Assembly: GCF_003860585.1 (NCBI RefSeq)
Contig: NZ_CP034159.1
Coordinates: forward strand, 1,860,001 to 1,924,000
Reading direction: 5' to 3'
From: Kaistella carnis
GTDB lineage: Bacteria; Bacteroidota; Bacteroidia; Flavobacteriales; Weeksellaceae
DNA: 64,000 nt
The position numbers were made by a program, and so were the translations under genes. The notes under the pieces are model-generated. The model did no database searches. It saw only the letters and a program-made list of their open reading frames with translations, and was not told the origin of the DNA. Shown one piece after another: positions 52,626 through 60,238 of this stretch; position 1 is the stretch's first letter; each line of letters begins with the position of its first letter.

Positions 52626-53492
52626 TTATAAATTCTCTATTGAATTTTTCTCATAAAAAGTAGTTGCGATTCCTGCTAATATGATGACACTGCCAACCAT
52701 TTGAATCACCGATATTTTTTCATTAAGAAAGATCGCTGCTAAGATTGTAGCAAATATGGCCTGACTCAATAAACTTAAAGAAACTCTCGTTGCACGCATG
52801 TTTTGGGTTGAATAACTGATCAGCAACCACGCGATCAACTGGCAAACAATCCCTTGAATCAAAAGAGAAACCCAAGCCACATTACTGAAGCCGAAAAATT
52901 GTTCTCCGAAAACCACATTGATAATGAAAAGAAACAGAGTACTGAAAATCATACTATAGGTAATGAATGTGATGACTTCCAATTTTTCCAAAACAGTTTT
53001 ACTGACCAAAATATAAAGCGCATAAAGTACACCAGATAAAATCCCGAGGAAAAACGCAAAGTCCAGTTGTAAGTTTAGAATCGTATCAACTCCAACAAAA
53101 ACAGTCATGCCAATCAGTGCGATAACCGTTCCGAGCCAAAAGCTTCTTCGTGGTCGAAAATTCAGAAAGATCAAAGAAAAAACACCGACCCAAATAGGAG
53201 AAAGATTCGTAAGCAATGTCGCCTGTGTTGCCGTAGAATTCTGAATCGAAATATTCCAGACCGCAATATCAGACGCAAACAAAATACCACAAACCATAAT
53301 CGGCAAGAGCATTTTTATACTTTCTAACTTCAGTTTCTTCGTGTAAAGTGCAAAAGGCAAAATAATCGCCGTCGCAATGGCCATTCTATAAAACGCAGAA
53401 ATTAATCCGGAGGTTAAATTCATCCTCACGATCACGGGAAAAATAGAAATGCACAAAATCCCGATAAAGAGGGCGATTCTAGGCTTTGTCAT
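52626..53492 (-). CDS. EamA/DMT-family transporter
   Basis: A 288-residue protein with ten predicted membrane helices arranged as two EamA repeats; short hydrophilic ends. Such proteins export amino acids or other small metabolites; the substrate is unknown. Last gene of a five-gene minus-strand run led by HMG-CoA reductase; it starts 3 bp after the preceding stop. Confidence 0.92.
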   Translation of the reverse strand: MTKPRIALFIGILCISIFPVIVRMNLTSGLISAFYRMAIATAIILPFALYTKKLKLESIKMLLPIMVCGILFASDIAVWNISIQNSTATQATLLTNLSPIWVGVFSLIFLNFRPRRSFWLGTVIALIGMTVFVGVDTILNLQLDFAFFLGILSGVLYALYILVSKTVLEKLEVITFITYSMIFSTLFLFIINVVFGEQFFGFSNVAWVSLLIQGIVCQLIAWLLISYSTQNMRATRVSLSLLSQAIFATILAAIFLNEKISVIQMVGSVIILAGIATTFYEKNSIENL

Positions 53493-53495
53493 TTT

Positions 53496-53753
53496 TTAAA
53501 ATTTTCTACCGACTTCTTTGCAGATCTCCAAATATTCAGCGGGCATTTTAGAAAAAGTGCCGTTCTCATAATATTCGTCGGAATGTGGAATGTAAATGCT
53601 GTACTTTCTTCCAATGGGAATAATAGGGATGAAGAACAAGGTGATAAAGTTTCTAAAAACTTTAATTTCAGCATTCACTAAAAAACCATTTTTATTGATT
53701 TTACGGGTCTCCTGACCGATTAATTTTTTAGTGTTTCCCGCAATGAAAAGCAT
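53496..53753 (-). CDS. Small conserved hypothetical protein
   Basis: An 85-residue soluble protein: FIAGNTKKLIGQETRKI, NAEIKVFRNFITLFFIPIIPIGRKYSIYIPHSDEYYENG. It resembles the short zinc-ribbon-linked proteins of Bacteroidota (FFIPxxPxGKKYxxxCP type) but lacks the cysteine pair. Function unknown. Its ATG overlaps the DUF423 stop (TAATG), so it is translationally coupled. An overlapping 61-codon frame (53489-53674) is rejected. Confidence 0.78.
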   Translation of the reverse strand: MLFIAGNTKKLIGQETRKINKNGFLVNAEIKVFRNFITLFFIPIIPIGRKYSIYIPHSDEYYENGTFSKMPAEYLEICKEVGRKF

Positions 53754-54139
53754 TACAACTTATTTTTAGCAAAATAAAAAATAAGCATTGCCCAGGAAAT
53801 GATCATCATCAATCCACCCAATGGAGTAACGGGACCAATTACTTTTGACGGGATTGCCGCGACTTCACTAAAAGCCAGCAGATAAATACTTACGGAGAAA
53901 ATAAAAGTTCCGGCGATCATTAATATAGAAATCCATTTTTCTGAGGGCGATTCAAATTTTAAAATATACCCCACGATCAGCAGAAAAAGCGCCGAGTACA
54001 TTTGGTATTTTACCCCAGTTTCAAAACTTGCGAGTTTGTCTACAGAAATAATTTTCTTTAAAGCATGCGCCCCAAAAGCACCTAAAATAACGGCGACTAA
54101 GCCGTAAACTGCCCCAATAATTAGCGTAAATGTTTTCAT
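53753..54139 (-). CDS. DUF423 membrane protein
   Basis: A 128-residue, four-helix protein with the DUF423 signature YGLVAVILGAFGAHALK, FETGVKYQMYSALFLL and GPVTPLGGLMMIISW. Function unknown. Its start is one base after the stop of the 56-residue gene. Confidence 0.92.
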   Translation of the reverse strand: MKTFTLIIGAVYGLVAVILGAFGAHALKKIISVDKLASFETGVKYQMYSALFLLIVGYILKFESPSEKWISILMIAGTFIFSVSIYLLAFSEVAAIPSKVIGPVTPLGGLMMIISWAMLIFYFAKNKL

Positions 54140-54140
54140 A

Positions 54141-54311
54141 TTATAATTCTCCTAATTGATATTTAATAAATAATTGGCCGATAATGGCTAAAACTCCGAT
54201 GGAGACAAACATCCACCAAAATTTCTTTGTTCTTGAAAATCCGGGATCTTTGGTCACTTTAAGAAAAACACCAAAAATTAAAATTAACAGTCCTAAAAAG
54301 ATTTGAAACAT
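54141..54311 (-). CDS. 56-residue small membrane protein
   Basis: A short gene reading MFQIFLGLLILIFGVFLKV, a charged KDPGFSRTKKFWW loop, then MFVSIGVLAIIGQLFIKY. It therefore has two membrane helices. The ATG follows the HMG-CoA reductase stop by one base, and its stop is one base before the DUF423 start, so it is certain to be in the operon and probably translated. Function unknown. Confidence 0.8.
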   Translation of the reverse strand: MFQIFLGLLILIFGVFLKVTKDPGFSRTKKFWWMFVSIGVLAIIGQLFIKYQLGEL

Positions 54312-54312
54312 C

Positions 54313-55641
54313 CTATTTATTTCTCATTTTGTTAAACTCCTCAATCACTTCATGATGCGTTACTGTTTTATCTTTAAAATAAGACACAAAGTGATTTTTC
54401 TCTTCTTCGGTCGCCCCTAACTGATTCAGAATATTGAATAAATGCATTTTCATATGACCTTTCTGAATTCCGGTGGTAACTAAGGAACGCAATGCGCCAA
54501 AATTTTGCGCCAAGCCGGAAACCGCCAAAATACTCATAAGTTCCTGCGCAGAAGGTTTTCCTAACAAAGCCAACGAAAACTTCACCAAAGGATGAAGATT
54601 GGTTAAACCTCCCACAACTCCAACGGAAATTGGCAGATCGATCCAGAATCTAAAAATTCCGTTATCAATCGTACAATGCGTTAAGCTCGTATATTTTCCA
54701 TCTTTCGCTGCGTAAGCGTGTGCGCAAGCTTCAGTAGCACGGAAATCATTTCCGGTTGCAATTACAACGGCGTCAACACCGTTCATAATTCCTTTATTAT
54801 GCGTAGTTGCACGGTAAGGTTCAATTTCGGCAATGGTAACGGCGCGTTTGAATTTGGTCGCAAATTCCTCATTTGAAATTCCGCTGTCGTCTTTTAAATC
54901 TTCAATTTTACAGGAAACTTCCGCTCGAACGATACAGTCGGGTGTAAAGTTGGAGAGAATATTCATCACAATTTGCAAAGAATCCTTCTCTTCCCGAGTG
55001 AAACTTTCTTCTTTTTCAACTTCTTCTTTTAAAGTTTTACCAAATTGCTCCAAACAGGAGTTAATAAAGTTCGCTCCCATTGAATCTACTGTATCGAAAC
55101 TTGCCTTCAGTTGAAAATAATTTTCTAATTCGGCCGATTTGTCGATCAAATGGATGTTCAGAATTCCACCACCGCGATTACGCATATTTTTGGTAATATC
55201 TTCCGTGGCCTCAAATAACCTTTTCTTTAATTTAAAGTTAAAGAAATGCAAGATTTTATGAGGTTCCACATTAAAGATAAAATGCGTGTGTCCTAGTTTT
55301 TTGGTGTTAATAATGGTGGTTTTGAAACCGCCTTTGTCAATCCAGAATTTCGCAGCTTTTGAAGCTGCTGCAACGACCGAACTCTCTTCTACGGCCATTG
55401 GTAAAGCCAGCAATTTTCCGTCGATGAGAAAATTGGGTGCAATTCCATAAGGCATATAAAAGTTGGAAATGGTATTTTCCGAAAATTCTTCGTGTAATTT
55501 TTGCAGGGTTTCATCGCCGTTCCAATATTGCTGAAGAACTTGCTCGTAACTGCGGTCTTCACTCAGATATTCTTTGATGAGCCAATCGATTTTTCTTTGT
55601 TTTGAAAGCTTAGAAAAACCTTCAACAAGACTGTGATTCAT
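54313..55641 (-). CDS. mvaA: HMG-CoA reductase, class II
   Basis: A 442-residue protein from the ATG at 55641; an in-frame ATG at 55782 would add 47 residues upstream of MNHSLVEGFSKLSK, with no family match there. Class II landmarks are AVEESSVVAAASKAAKFW, DSMGANFINSCLE, GIMNGVDAVVIATGNDFRA, GKPSAQELMSILAVSGLAQNF and catalytic His in GIQKGHMKMHL. It reduces HMG-CoA to mevalonate; Flavobacteriia use the mevalonate route. It leads the five-gene run. Confidence 0.9.
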   Translation of the reverse strand: MNHSLVEGFSKLSKQRKIDWLIKEYLSEDRSYEQVLQQYWNGDETLQKLHEEFSENTISNFYMPYGIAPNFLIDGKLLALPMAVEESSVVAAASKAAKFWIDKGGFKTTIINTKKLGHTHFIFNVEPHKILHFFNFKLKKRLFEATEDITKNMRNRGGGILNIHLIDKSAELENYFQLKASFDTVDSMGANFINSCLEQFGKTLKEEVEKEESFTREEKDSLQIVMNILSNFTPDCIVRAEVSCKIEDLKDDSGISNEEFATKFKRAVTIAEIEPYRATTHNKGIMNGVDAVVIATGNDFRATEACAHAYAAKDGKYTSLTHCTIDNGIFRFWIDLPISVGVVGGLTNLHPLVKFSLALLGKPSAQELMSILAVSGLAQNFGALRSLVTTGIQKGHMKMHLFNILNQLGATEEEKNHFVSYFKDKTVTHHEVIEEFNKMRNK

Positions 55642-55717
55642 AGAAACAAAATTTGAAATGTAAAGATAGCAAATTCGGTGGGATGTTTCATGTTGATTAT
55701 CATTTCTAAAAATCAAA

Positions 55718-55741
55718 AAATCACCGAGAATTTGGTGATTT
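55718..55741 (-). terminator. Terminator between the YD-like lipoprotein and HMG-CoA reductase
   Basis: AAATCACC and GGTGATTT form a perfect 8-bp stem with a GAGAATTT loop; on the minus strand it is followed by TTTTTTGATTTTT. Confidence 0.8.
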
Positions 55742-55792
55742 CTAAAATATTTTTGTAGCCAAAAACTAATGACGTTTTGCACAAAAAGATTC

Positions 55793-56626
55793 TTAATTGA
55801 TTATGATTTGTCCGTTTGCATCATAATTAAAAGTCCATTCTTGCGTCTTTGTCGAGATTATTTCATCAAATCTATACACTTCTTCCCTGTAACTTCTAAA
55901 ATTATTTTTGGAAAGTGAGCGGTAAAAATATTCATCCAAAAGTGTAAATCTTTTGAACGGATTGCCCGAATTATCATAATTTTCAAACTGTCGAATGCGT
56001 TTGTTTTCCGTTTTAACCCCATCATGAAGTTCAAAGTATTCTGTTCTCGTTAAATTTCCTGTAGCATCATAATAAAATCTTTCAGAATAAGTTTCGATAT
56101 AATCATTGGGATCAGTTGGCTCATATAGTGCATTGGGAAAAGTGGTCTTTATTTCGTCTAAAAGACCATTTTTATAAGAGTAAAATTCTTTTTTATAACT
56201 ATAAGAACTAAACCTATCTGGAACTTCTTTTTCCGCAATCAAATTCGAAGAATTTAAAGTAAAATACTTACTATTTTTTGGGACGGTAAATTCTTTGGAA
56301 TTATAAAAATCTTCTACGGTTACCTTATCATTATTATAAAGGAGTGACGTATATATTTTATCAGTAAATGCTGCATTAAAACCTGTTGATCCGGAAATTG
56401 AAAGAAATCCTCCGTTTTTTTTCGTCACTCTTTTTTGGCTGTCATATTCGAACATAAAATTAACTTCAGCTAAATTTTGTATCCGCAAATCTGGGTAAAG
56501 AATGCCGGTTTTAACTTTACTAGTTAATATTTCATTCTTTACCATTTTTTCGGGTTCTGCGTCTCTACTGCAAGAAATCATTAATATCGAAAAAAGAAGA
56601 AGCTGAAAAAGGTATTTTATTTTCAT
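55793..56626 (-). CDS. Lipoprotein with YD-repeat-like segments
   Basis: A 277-residue protein from the ATG at 56626 (an ATG at 56680 would put 18 charged residues before the signal). Lipid-modified Cys18 in LMISCSRD. The body has YD/RHS-like strand repeats such as FEYDSQKRVTKKNG, FYYDATGNLTRTEYF, FENYDNSGNPFKRF and WTFNYDANGQ. A common Bacteroidota surface lipoprotein type of unknown role. Confidence 0.82.
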   Translation of the reverse strand: MKIKYLFQLLLFSILMISCSRDAEPEKMVKNEILTSKVKTGILYPDLRIQNLAEVNFMFEYDSQKRVTKKNGGFLSISGSTGFNAAFTDKIYTSLLYNNDKVTVEDFYNSKEFTVPKNSKYFTLNSSNLIAEKEVPDRFSSYSYKKEFYSYKNGLLDEIKTTFPNALYEPTDPNDYIETYSERFYYDATGNLTRTEYFELHDGVKTENKRIRQFENYDNSGNPFKRFTLLDEYFYRSLSKNNFRSYREEVYRFDEIISTKTQEWTFNYDANGQIIIN

Positions 56627-56808
56627 AGAAAGTATTTTTCTAAAAATCAAATATAATATTTTCTGCGACTCCAACTTCACATGAAATATTCAAGTTTTAT
56701 GGATAATAAAAAACTGTATCTCGGTTTAGAACCTTGACACCGTAAGATGTTTAGCGTTAGATATTGAGCCTTATATGCTAAATATAAGATTTTAGTTATA
56801 TTTAACCC

Positions 56809-57684
56809 ATGAGAAAAATATCATTTCTATGTGCCGTTTTCTTTCTTTTCAGTTGTGAGAAAACACCGGATTCTTCATCGGAAATTGTTGATGGAGACCT
56901 TAGTGAAGTGACACAAACTGCATCTTCTTTGAAAATAAATAAAGACAAAAACACCATTAGAGAACGCTTTCCCGCACCTGATGATTACCATTGGACTGAA
57001 GAAGATCCCAATTCTTTCGGATCCTATATTGAAAATTTCCGGCTTCAAAAATATGGTGCTCCTATTTTGAAATACGATGGAACACCGATTTCAACTCAAG
57101 ATCTTCACGAAGCTATTTTCGATATCGATACGGGAACCAAAGACTTGCAACAGTGTGCGGATGCAATCATTCGATTGCGGGCAGAATATTTATTTAAAAA
57201 CAAAAGATTCGATGATATTCAATTTCATTTTACGAGTGGTGATTTAATGACTTGGAACAATTATAAAAATGGAACCCGCGCCTTTGTTAATGGAAATTCG
57301 GTGCAATTCAGAAAGACGGAGAATTTTGATGACTCAAAAGAAAATTTTAGAAAATATCTGGATTTAATTTTCAATTATGCCGGCACGATTTCTTTAAATA
57401 AAGAAACAAAACCCGTTTTGAAAACAAACGATTTGAAGACGGGAGATATTTTGATCACCGCTGGAAGTCCGGGACATATTGTCTTTATTTCCGGCGTGGC
57501 TGAAAATCAAAAAGGAGACAAATTATTTCTTTTATCTGAAGGTTTTACACCCGCACAATCAATTCATTTGTTAAAAAATCCTTTTGATAAAGAAATTTCA
57601 CCTTGGTATAAGTTGGATGTGAATTCGCCTGAAACTAAAACAGCGCGGTATTTTTTTGAGCCGAGCAATTTTAGAAGTTTTTAA
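56809..57684 (+). CDS. DUF4846 lipoprotein
   Basis: A 291-residue protein with a lipoprotein signal (Cys16 in LFSCEK). The DUF4846 domain follows: RFPAPDDYHWTEEDPNSFGSYIENFRLQ, IFDIDTGTKDLQQCADAIIRLRAEYL, FHFTSGDLMTW and GDILITAGSPGHIVFISG. The His in PGHIVFI and Cys in QQCADA recall the NlpC/P60-like fold suggested for this family, so a role at the cell wall is possible but unproven. Monocistronic. Confidence 0.9.
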   Translation: MRKISFLCAVFFLFSCEKTPDSSSEIVDGDLSEVTQTASSLKINKDKNTIRERFPAPDDYHWTEEDPNSFGSYIENFRLQKYGAPILKYDGTPISTQDLHEAIFDIDTGTKDLQQCADAIIRLRAEYLFKNKRFDDIQFHFTSGDLMTWNNYKNGTRAFVNGNSVQFRKTENFDDSKENFRKYLDLIFNYAGTISLNKETKPVLKTNDLKTGDILITAGSPGHIVFISGVAENQKGDKLFLLSEGFTPAQSIHLLKNPFDKEISPWYKLDVNSPETKTARYFFEPSNFRSF

Positions 57685-57707
57685 GCCATTAGCAATCCTA
57701 CAAAAAA

Positions 57708-57740
57708 AACCGTGTCAAGATTTTGAGCCTTGACACGGTT
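57708..57740 (-). terminator. Terminator of the ABC-F gene
   Basis: A perfect 12-bp stem, AACCGTGTCAAG with CTTGACACGGTT, followed on the minus strand by a run of eight T, 30 bp after the ABC-F stop. Confidence 0.92.
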
Positions 57741-57770
57741 ACATAAGAATATTTTTTAATTAATTTTCGG

Positions 57771-59696
57771 TTACGCTTCTAACTGCGTTCCCAAATATTC
57801 CCATTCCTGCAATGCCAGATCTAAATCTGCTTTCTTTGTATTGTAAACTTCTAAAGTTTCTGCGGAGGGATTTTCGGTGGTAAAAGAAGCTTCCATTTCC
57901 TCAATTTTCTGCTCGAGGTCAGAAATCCTTTCTTCTACTTTCTTTATTTTATTCTGAATATTTTTCTGGTCTTTAGAAACCATCACCACTTTTTTCTCAA
58001 CAGGTTTTTCCACCACCTTTACCGGTGCCGGTTCGTTTCGCAATTCCTGCAATTTCGATTTTTCGGCAGAAATTTCACGAATGCTTTCTTTCTGACGGAA
58101 TTCTAAGTACTCATTAACATCACCGAGAAATTCTTTCATTCTTCCATCTCGGAATTCGAAAATCTTATCACTCAAACCTTGTAAAAATTCCCGGTCGTGA
58201 GAAATTACGATTAACGTTCCTTCAAATTTTTGTAAAGCCAGTTTGATAATTTCTTTCGACTGAATATCCAGGTGATTCGTCGGCTCATCCATAATCAAGG
58301 TATTGAAAGGACGCAGCAACAATTTACACAAAGCCAAACGGTTACGTTCCCCTCCGGAGAGCACTTTTGTTTTTTTGGTTACATCATCCCCCTGAAAAAG
58401 GAAACTTCCCAGCAAATCCCGAACTCTGGGACGTGTTTCTTCCGTCGCCGCATCTTCGGCTTCTTCTAAAACGGTTTTGTTTGGTGTTAGAACCTCCTCC
58501 TGATTCTGAGCAAAATAACCAATGTTTACATTGTGTCCCAGATTCCATTCTCCGGTATAATCTTTAATTTCACCTGATAATATTTTCGCCAAGGTAGTTT
58601 TACCCTGACCATTCTGACCCAGCAAAGCGATTCTCTGTCCGCGTTCAATAAAGAAATCGACCTTATCAAAGATCTGCTTGTTGCCGTACGCTTTTCCTAA
58701 ATTTTTAGCTTCGAAAATTACTTTCCCCGGAGTTATGGCCGGTTGAAAGCGAATATTAAATTTGGAAACATCATCTGTATCCACTTCAATTCTTTCCAGT
58801 TTATCTAATTTCTTGATCAACGATTGCGCGAATGATGATTTAGTTGCAGAAGCACGGAAACGGTTGATGTTATCTTCCATCTGCTTAATTTCGACATCCT
58901 GATTTTTCTTGGCTTGAATTTGCTTTTCCTTACGCTCTTTACTGAGCTCTAAATATTTGGTATAGTTGGCTTTGTAGTCGTCAACCTTTTTATTATTAAT
59001 GTCAAAAGTTCTGTTACAAACTGAGGTCATAAACTGTTTGTCGTGACTCACCAATACGATGGCGCCTGGATAATCTTTCAAGAAAGCTTCAAGCCAGATA
59101 ATCGATTCCATATCCAGGTGATTGGTTGGCTCATCGAGTAACATTAAATCATTTTTTTGCAAAAGCAGTTTCGCCAATTCAATTCTCATTCTCCAACCTC
59201 CAGAAAATTCATCGGTGATTTTATGGAAATCATCTGCCTTAAAACCCAGACCCAATAATACTTTTTCCACATCACCTTCCAAATTGTAGGCATCGTGGTG
59301 CATTAACAAATCATTCAGTTCGGTCATTCTATGAATTAAATTTTCATAGTAATCACTTTCATAATCTGTTCTGGTAAGCATTTGATGATTTACGTCTTCG
59401 AGTTCGTTTTTCATCGCATTGATGGCTTCGAATGCCTGAAGTGTTTCGTCCCACACGGTACGACCTTTTACAAAATCTAAATCCTGTTTTAGAAATCCAA
59501 TTGTCACGGCTCCTTCCTGAACAATACTACCTTCGTAAAAGTTAATTTCGCCCGTAAGCATCTTTAACAAAGTAGATTTACCTGCTCCATTTTTACCGAC
59601 CAACCCAATTTTATCATCTTTTTTGATGGTGAAGTTGACGTTTTGAAAAAGGTAATTTCCAGAATGATGAAGACCTAAATTTTGAACCGAAATCAT
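57771..59696 (-). CDS. ABC-F family ATP-binding protein
   Basis: A 641-residue soluble protein with two ABC domains. Walker A motifs are GKNGAGKST near residue 36 and GQNGQGKTT near 348; signatures are EFSGGWRMRIEL and VLSGGERNRLAL; Walker B are LMLLDEPTNHLD and TLIMDEPTNHLD. A linker (P-site tRNA interaction motif) lies between, and the C-terminal 80 residues are a charged coiled coil. ABC-F proteins act on the ribosome. Promoter element TACTTTTG at 59735-59742. Confidence 0.95.
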   Translation of the reverse strand: MISVQNLGLHHSGNYLFQNVNFTIKKDDKIGLVGKNGAGKSTLLKMLTGEINFYEGSIVQEGAVTIGFLKQDLDFVKGRTVWDETLQAFEAINAMKNELEDVNHQMLTRTDYESDYYENLIHRMTELNDLLMHHDAYNLEGDVEKVLLGLGFKADDFHKITDEFSGGWRMRIELAKLLLQKNDLMLLDEPTNHLDMESIIWLEAFLKDYPGAIVLVSHDKQFMTSVCNRTFDINNKKVDDYKANYTKYLELSKERKEKQIQAKKNQDVEIKQMEDNINRFRASATKSSFAQSLIKKLDKLERIEVDTDDVSKFNIRFQPAITPGKVIFEAKNLGKAYGNKQIFDKVDFFIERGQRIALLGQNGQGKTTLAKILSGEIKDYTGEWNLGHNVNIGYFAQNQEEVLTPNKTVLEEAEDAATEETRPRVRDLLGSFLFQGDDVTKKTKVLSGGERNRLALCKLLLRPFNTLIMDEPTNHLDIQSKEIIKLALQKFEGTLIVISHDREFLQGLSDKIFEFRDGRMKEFLGDVNEYLEFRQKESIREISAEKSKLQELRNEPAPVKVVEKPVEKKVVMVSKDQKNIQNKIKKVEERISDLEQKIEEMEASFTTENPSAETLEVYNTKKADLDLALQEWEYLGTQLEA

Positions 59697-59734
59697 ATTG
59701 ATGAATGCTAATTAATGAGTGAATTTTCGAGGTG

Positions 59735-59742
59735 CAAAAGTA
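59735..59742 (-). promoter_or_regulatory. -7 promoter element TACTTTTG for the ABC-F gene
   Basis: An exact TAnnTTTG match on the minus strand, about 38 bp before the ATG, with a TTG 23 nt further upstream. Confidence 0.6.
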
Positions 59743-59949
59743 GTGAAACTAATTGAATTACAGACCAAGTTGTAAACTCAGTTCCTCTAATTTGAAAAGG
59801 AATAATTATTTTTTAAGATCACGCTAGGGGCAAAATGTAAAAATAAAACACCCTTTTTGAATTTTTAATCCTTTTAGCGCTGAGGAAAGTAGTTCTGAAG
59901 ACTTTTAATTCTTCTAATTTCCTTATCAAAATATTTGGAAAAGAATTAA

Positions 59950-60035
59950 TAAAAAAGAATCCACCGATGAAAGTGGATTCTAAAAACACAAATGATGAAA
60001 AAAAATTTATTCTTTACTTGTTATAAGCATAAGAA
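59950..60035 (-). ncRNA. Putative small RNA (promoter to terminator, no ORF)
   Basis: A minus-strand transcript of about 85 nt is predicted. It would begin just after the promoter at 60041-60070 and end at a perfect 9-bp stem, AGAATCCAC with GTGGATTCT (59956-59981), followed by TTTTTTATT. The sequence has no start codon followed by a useful frame. It lies between the clpB terminator and the ABC-F promoter, in a 540-bp gap. Confidence 0.4.
59956..59981 (-). terminator. Second minus-strand terminator in the clpB-ABC-F gap
   Basis: Perfect 9-bp stem AGAATCCAC / GTGGATTCT with CGATGAAA loop and T run on the minus strand. Since the clpB transcript already has a terminator at 60131-60153, this one belongs to a separate transcript. 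Confidence 0.75.
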
Positions 60036-60040
60036 CAATG

Positions 60041-60070
60041 CAAATATTAGCTATTTTTTTCACATGGCAA
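60041..60070 (-). promoter_or_regulatory. Candidate promoter of the putative small RNA (TTG-N18-TAATATTTG)
   Basis: On the minus strand TTG (60068-60070) is 18 nt upstream of TAATATTTG (60041-60049), which differs from TAnnTTTG only by one extra base between TA and TTTG. Confidence 0.45.
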
Positions 60071-60130
60071 AATATTTAGAATAGAAATTGCCTAACTGAT
60101 TAATTATTTTTTAATAATTACATAATAAAA

Positions 60131-60153
60131 ATCCGCTAAAATGCTTAGCGGAT
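60131..60153 (-). terminator. clpB: clpB terminator
   Basis: Perfect 9-bp stem ATCCGCTAA / TTAGCGGAT with an AATGC loop, followed on the minus strand by TTTTTATTATG, about 85 bp after the clpB stop. Confidence 0.85.
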
Positions 60154-60238
60154 CGGTATAAATTGCAATGCCTTGCATAAATTATTTGATCTTTAAGTAA
60201 TATCAAAAATAAGACATAGAAGCAGTTACCTTTTAAAA

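Noticed and set aside
53489..53674. 61-codon minus-strand frame
   Set aside because: Overlaps the 85-residue gene, which has the coupled start and protein-like sequence.
56727..57740. Direct repeats around the DUF4846 gene (CCTTGACAC upstream and in the downstream terminator)
   Set aside because: The shared stretch is only about nine bases, and the downstream copy is explained as an arm of the ABC-F terminator.
59991..60083. 30-codon plus-strand frame beginning MMKK
   Set aside because: Short, no ribosome-binding site or homology, and it lies antisense to the putative small RNA.
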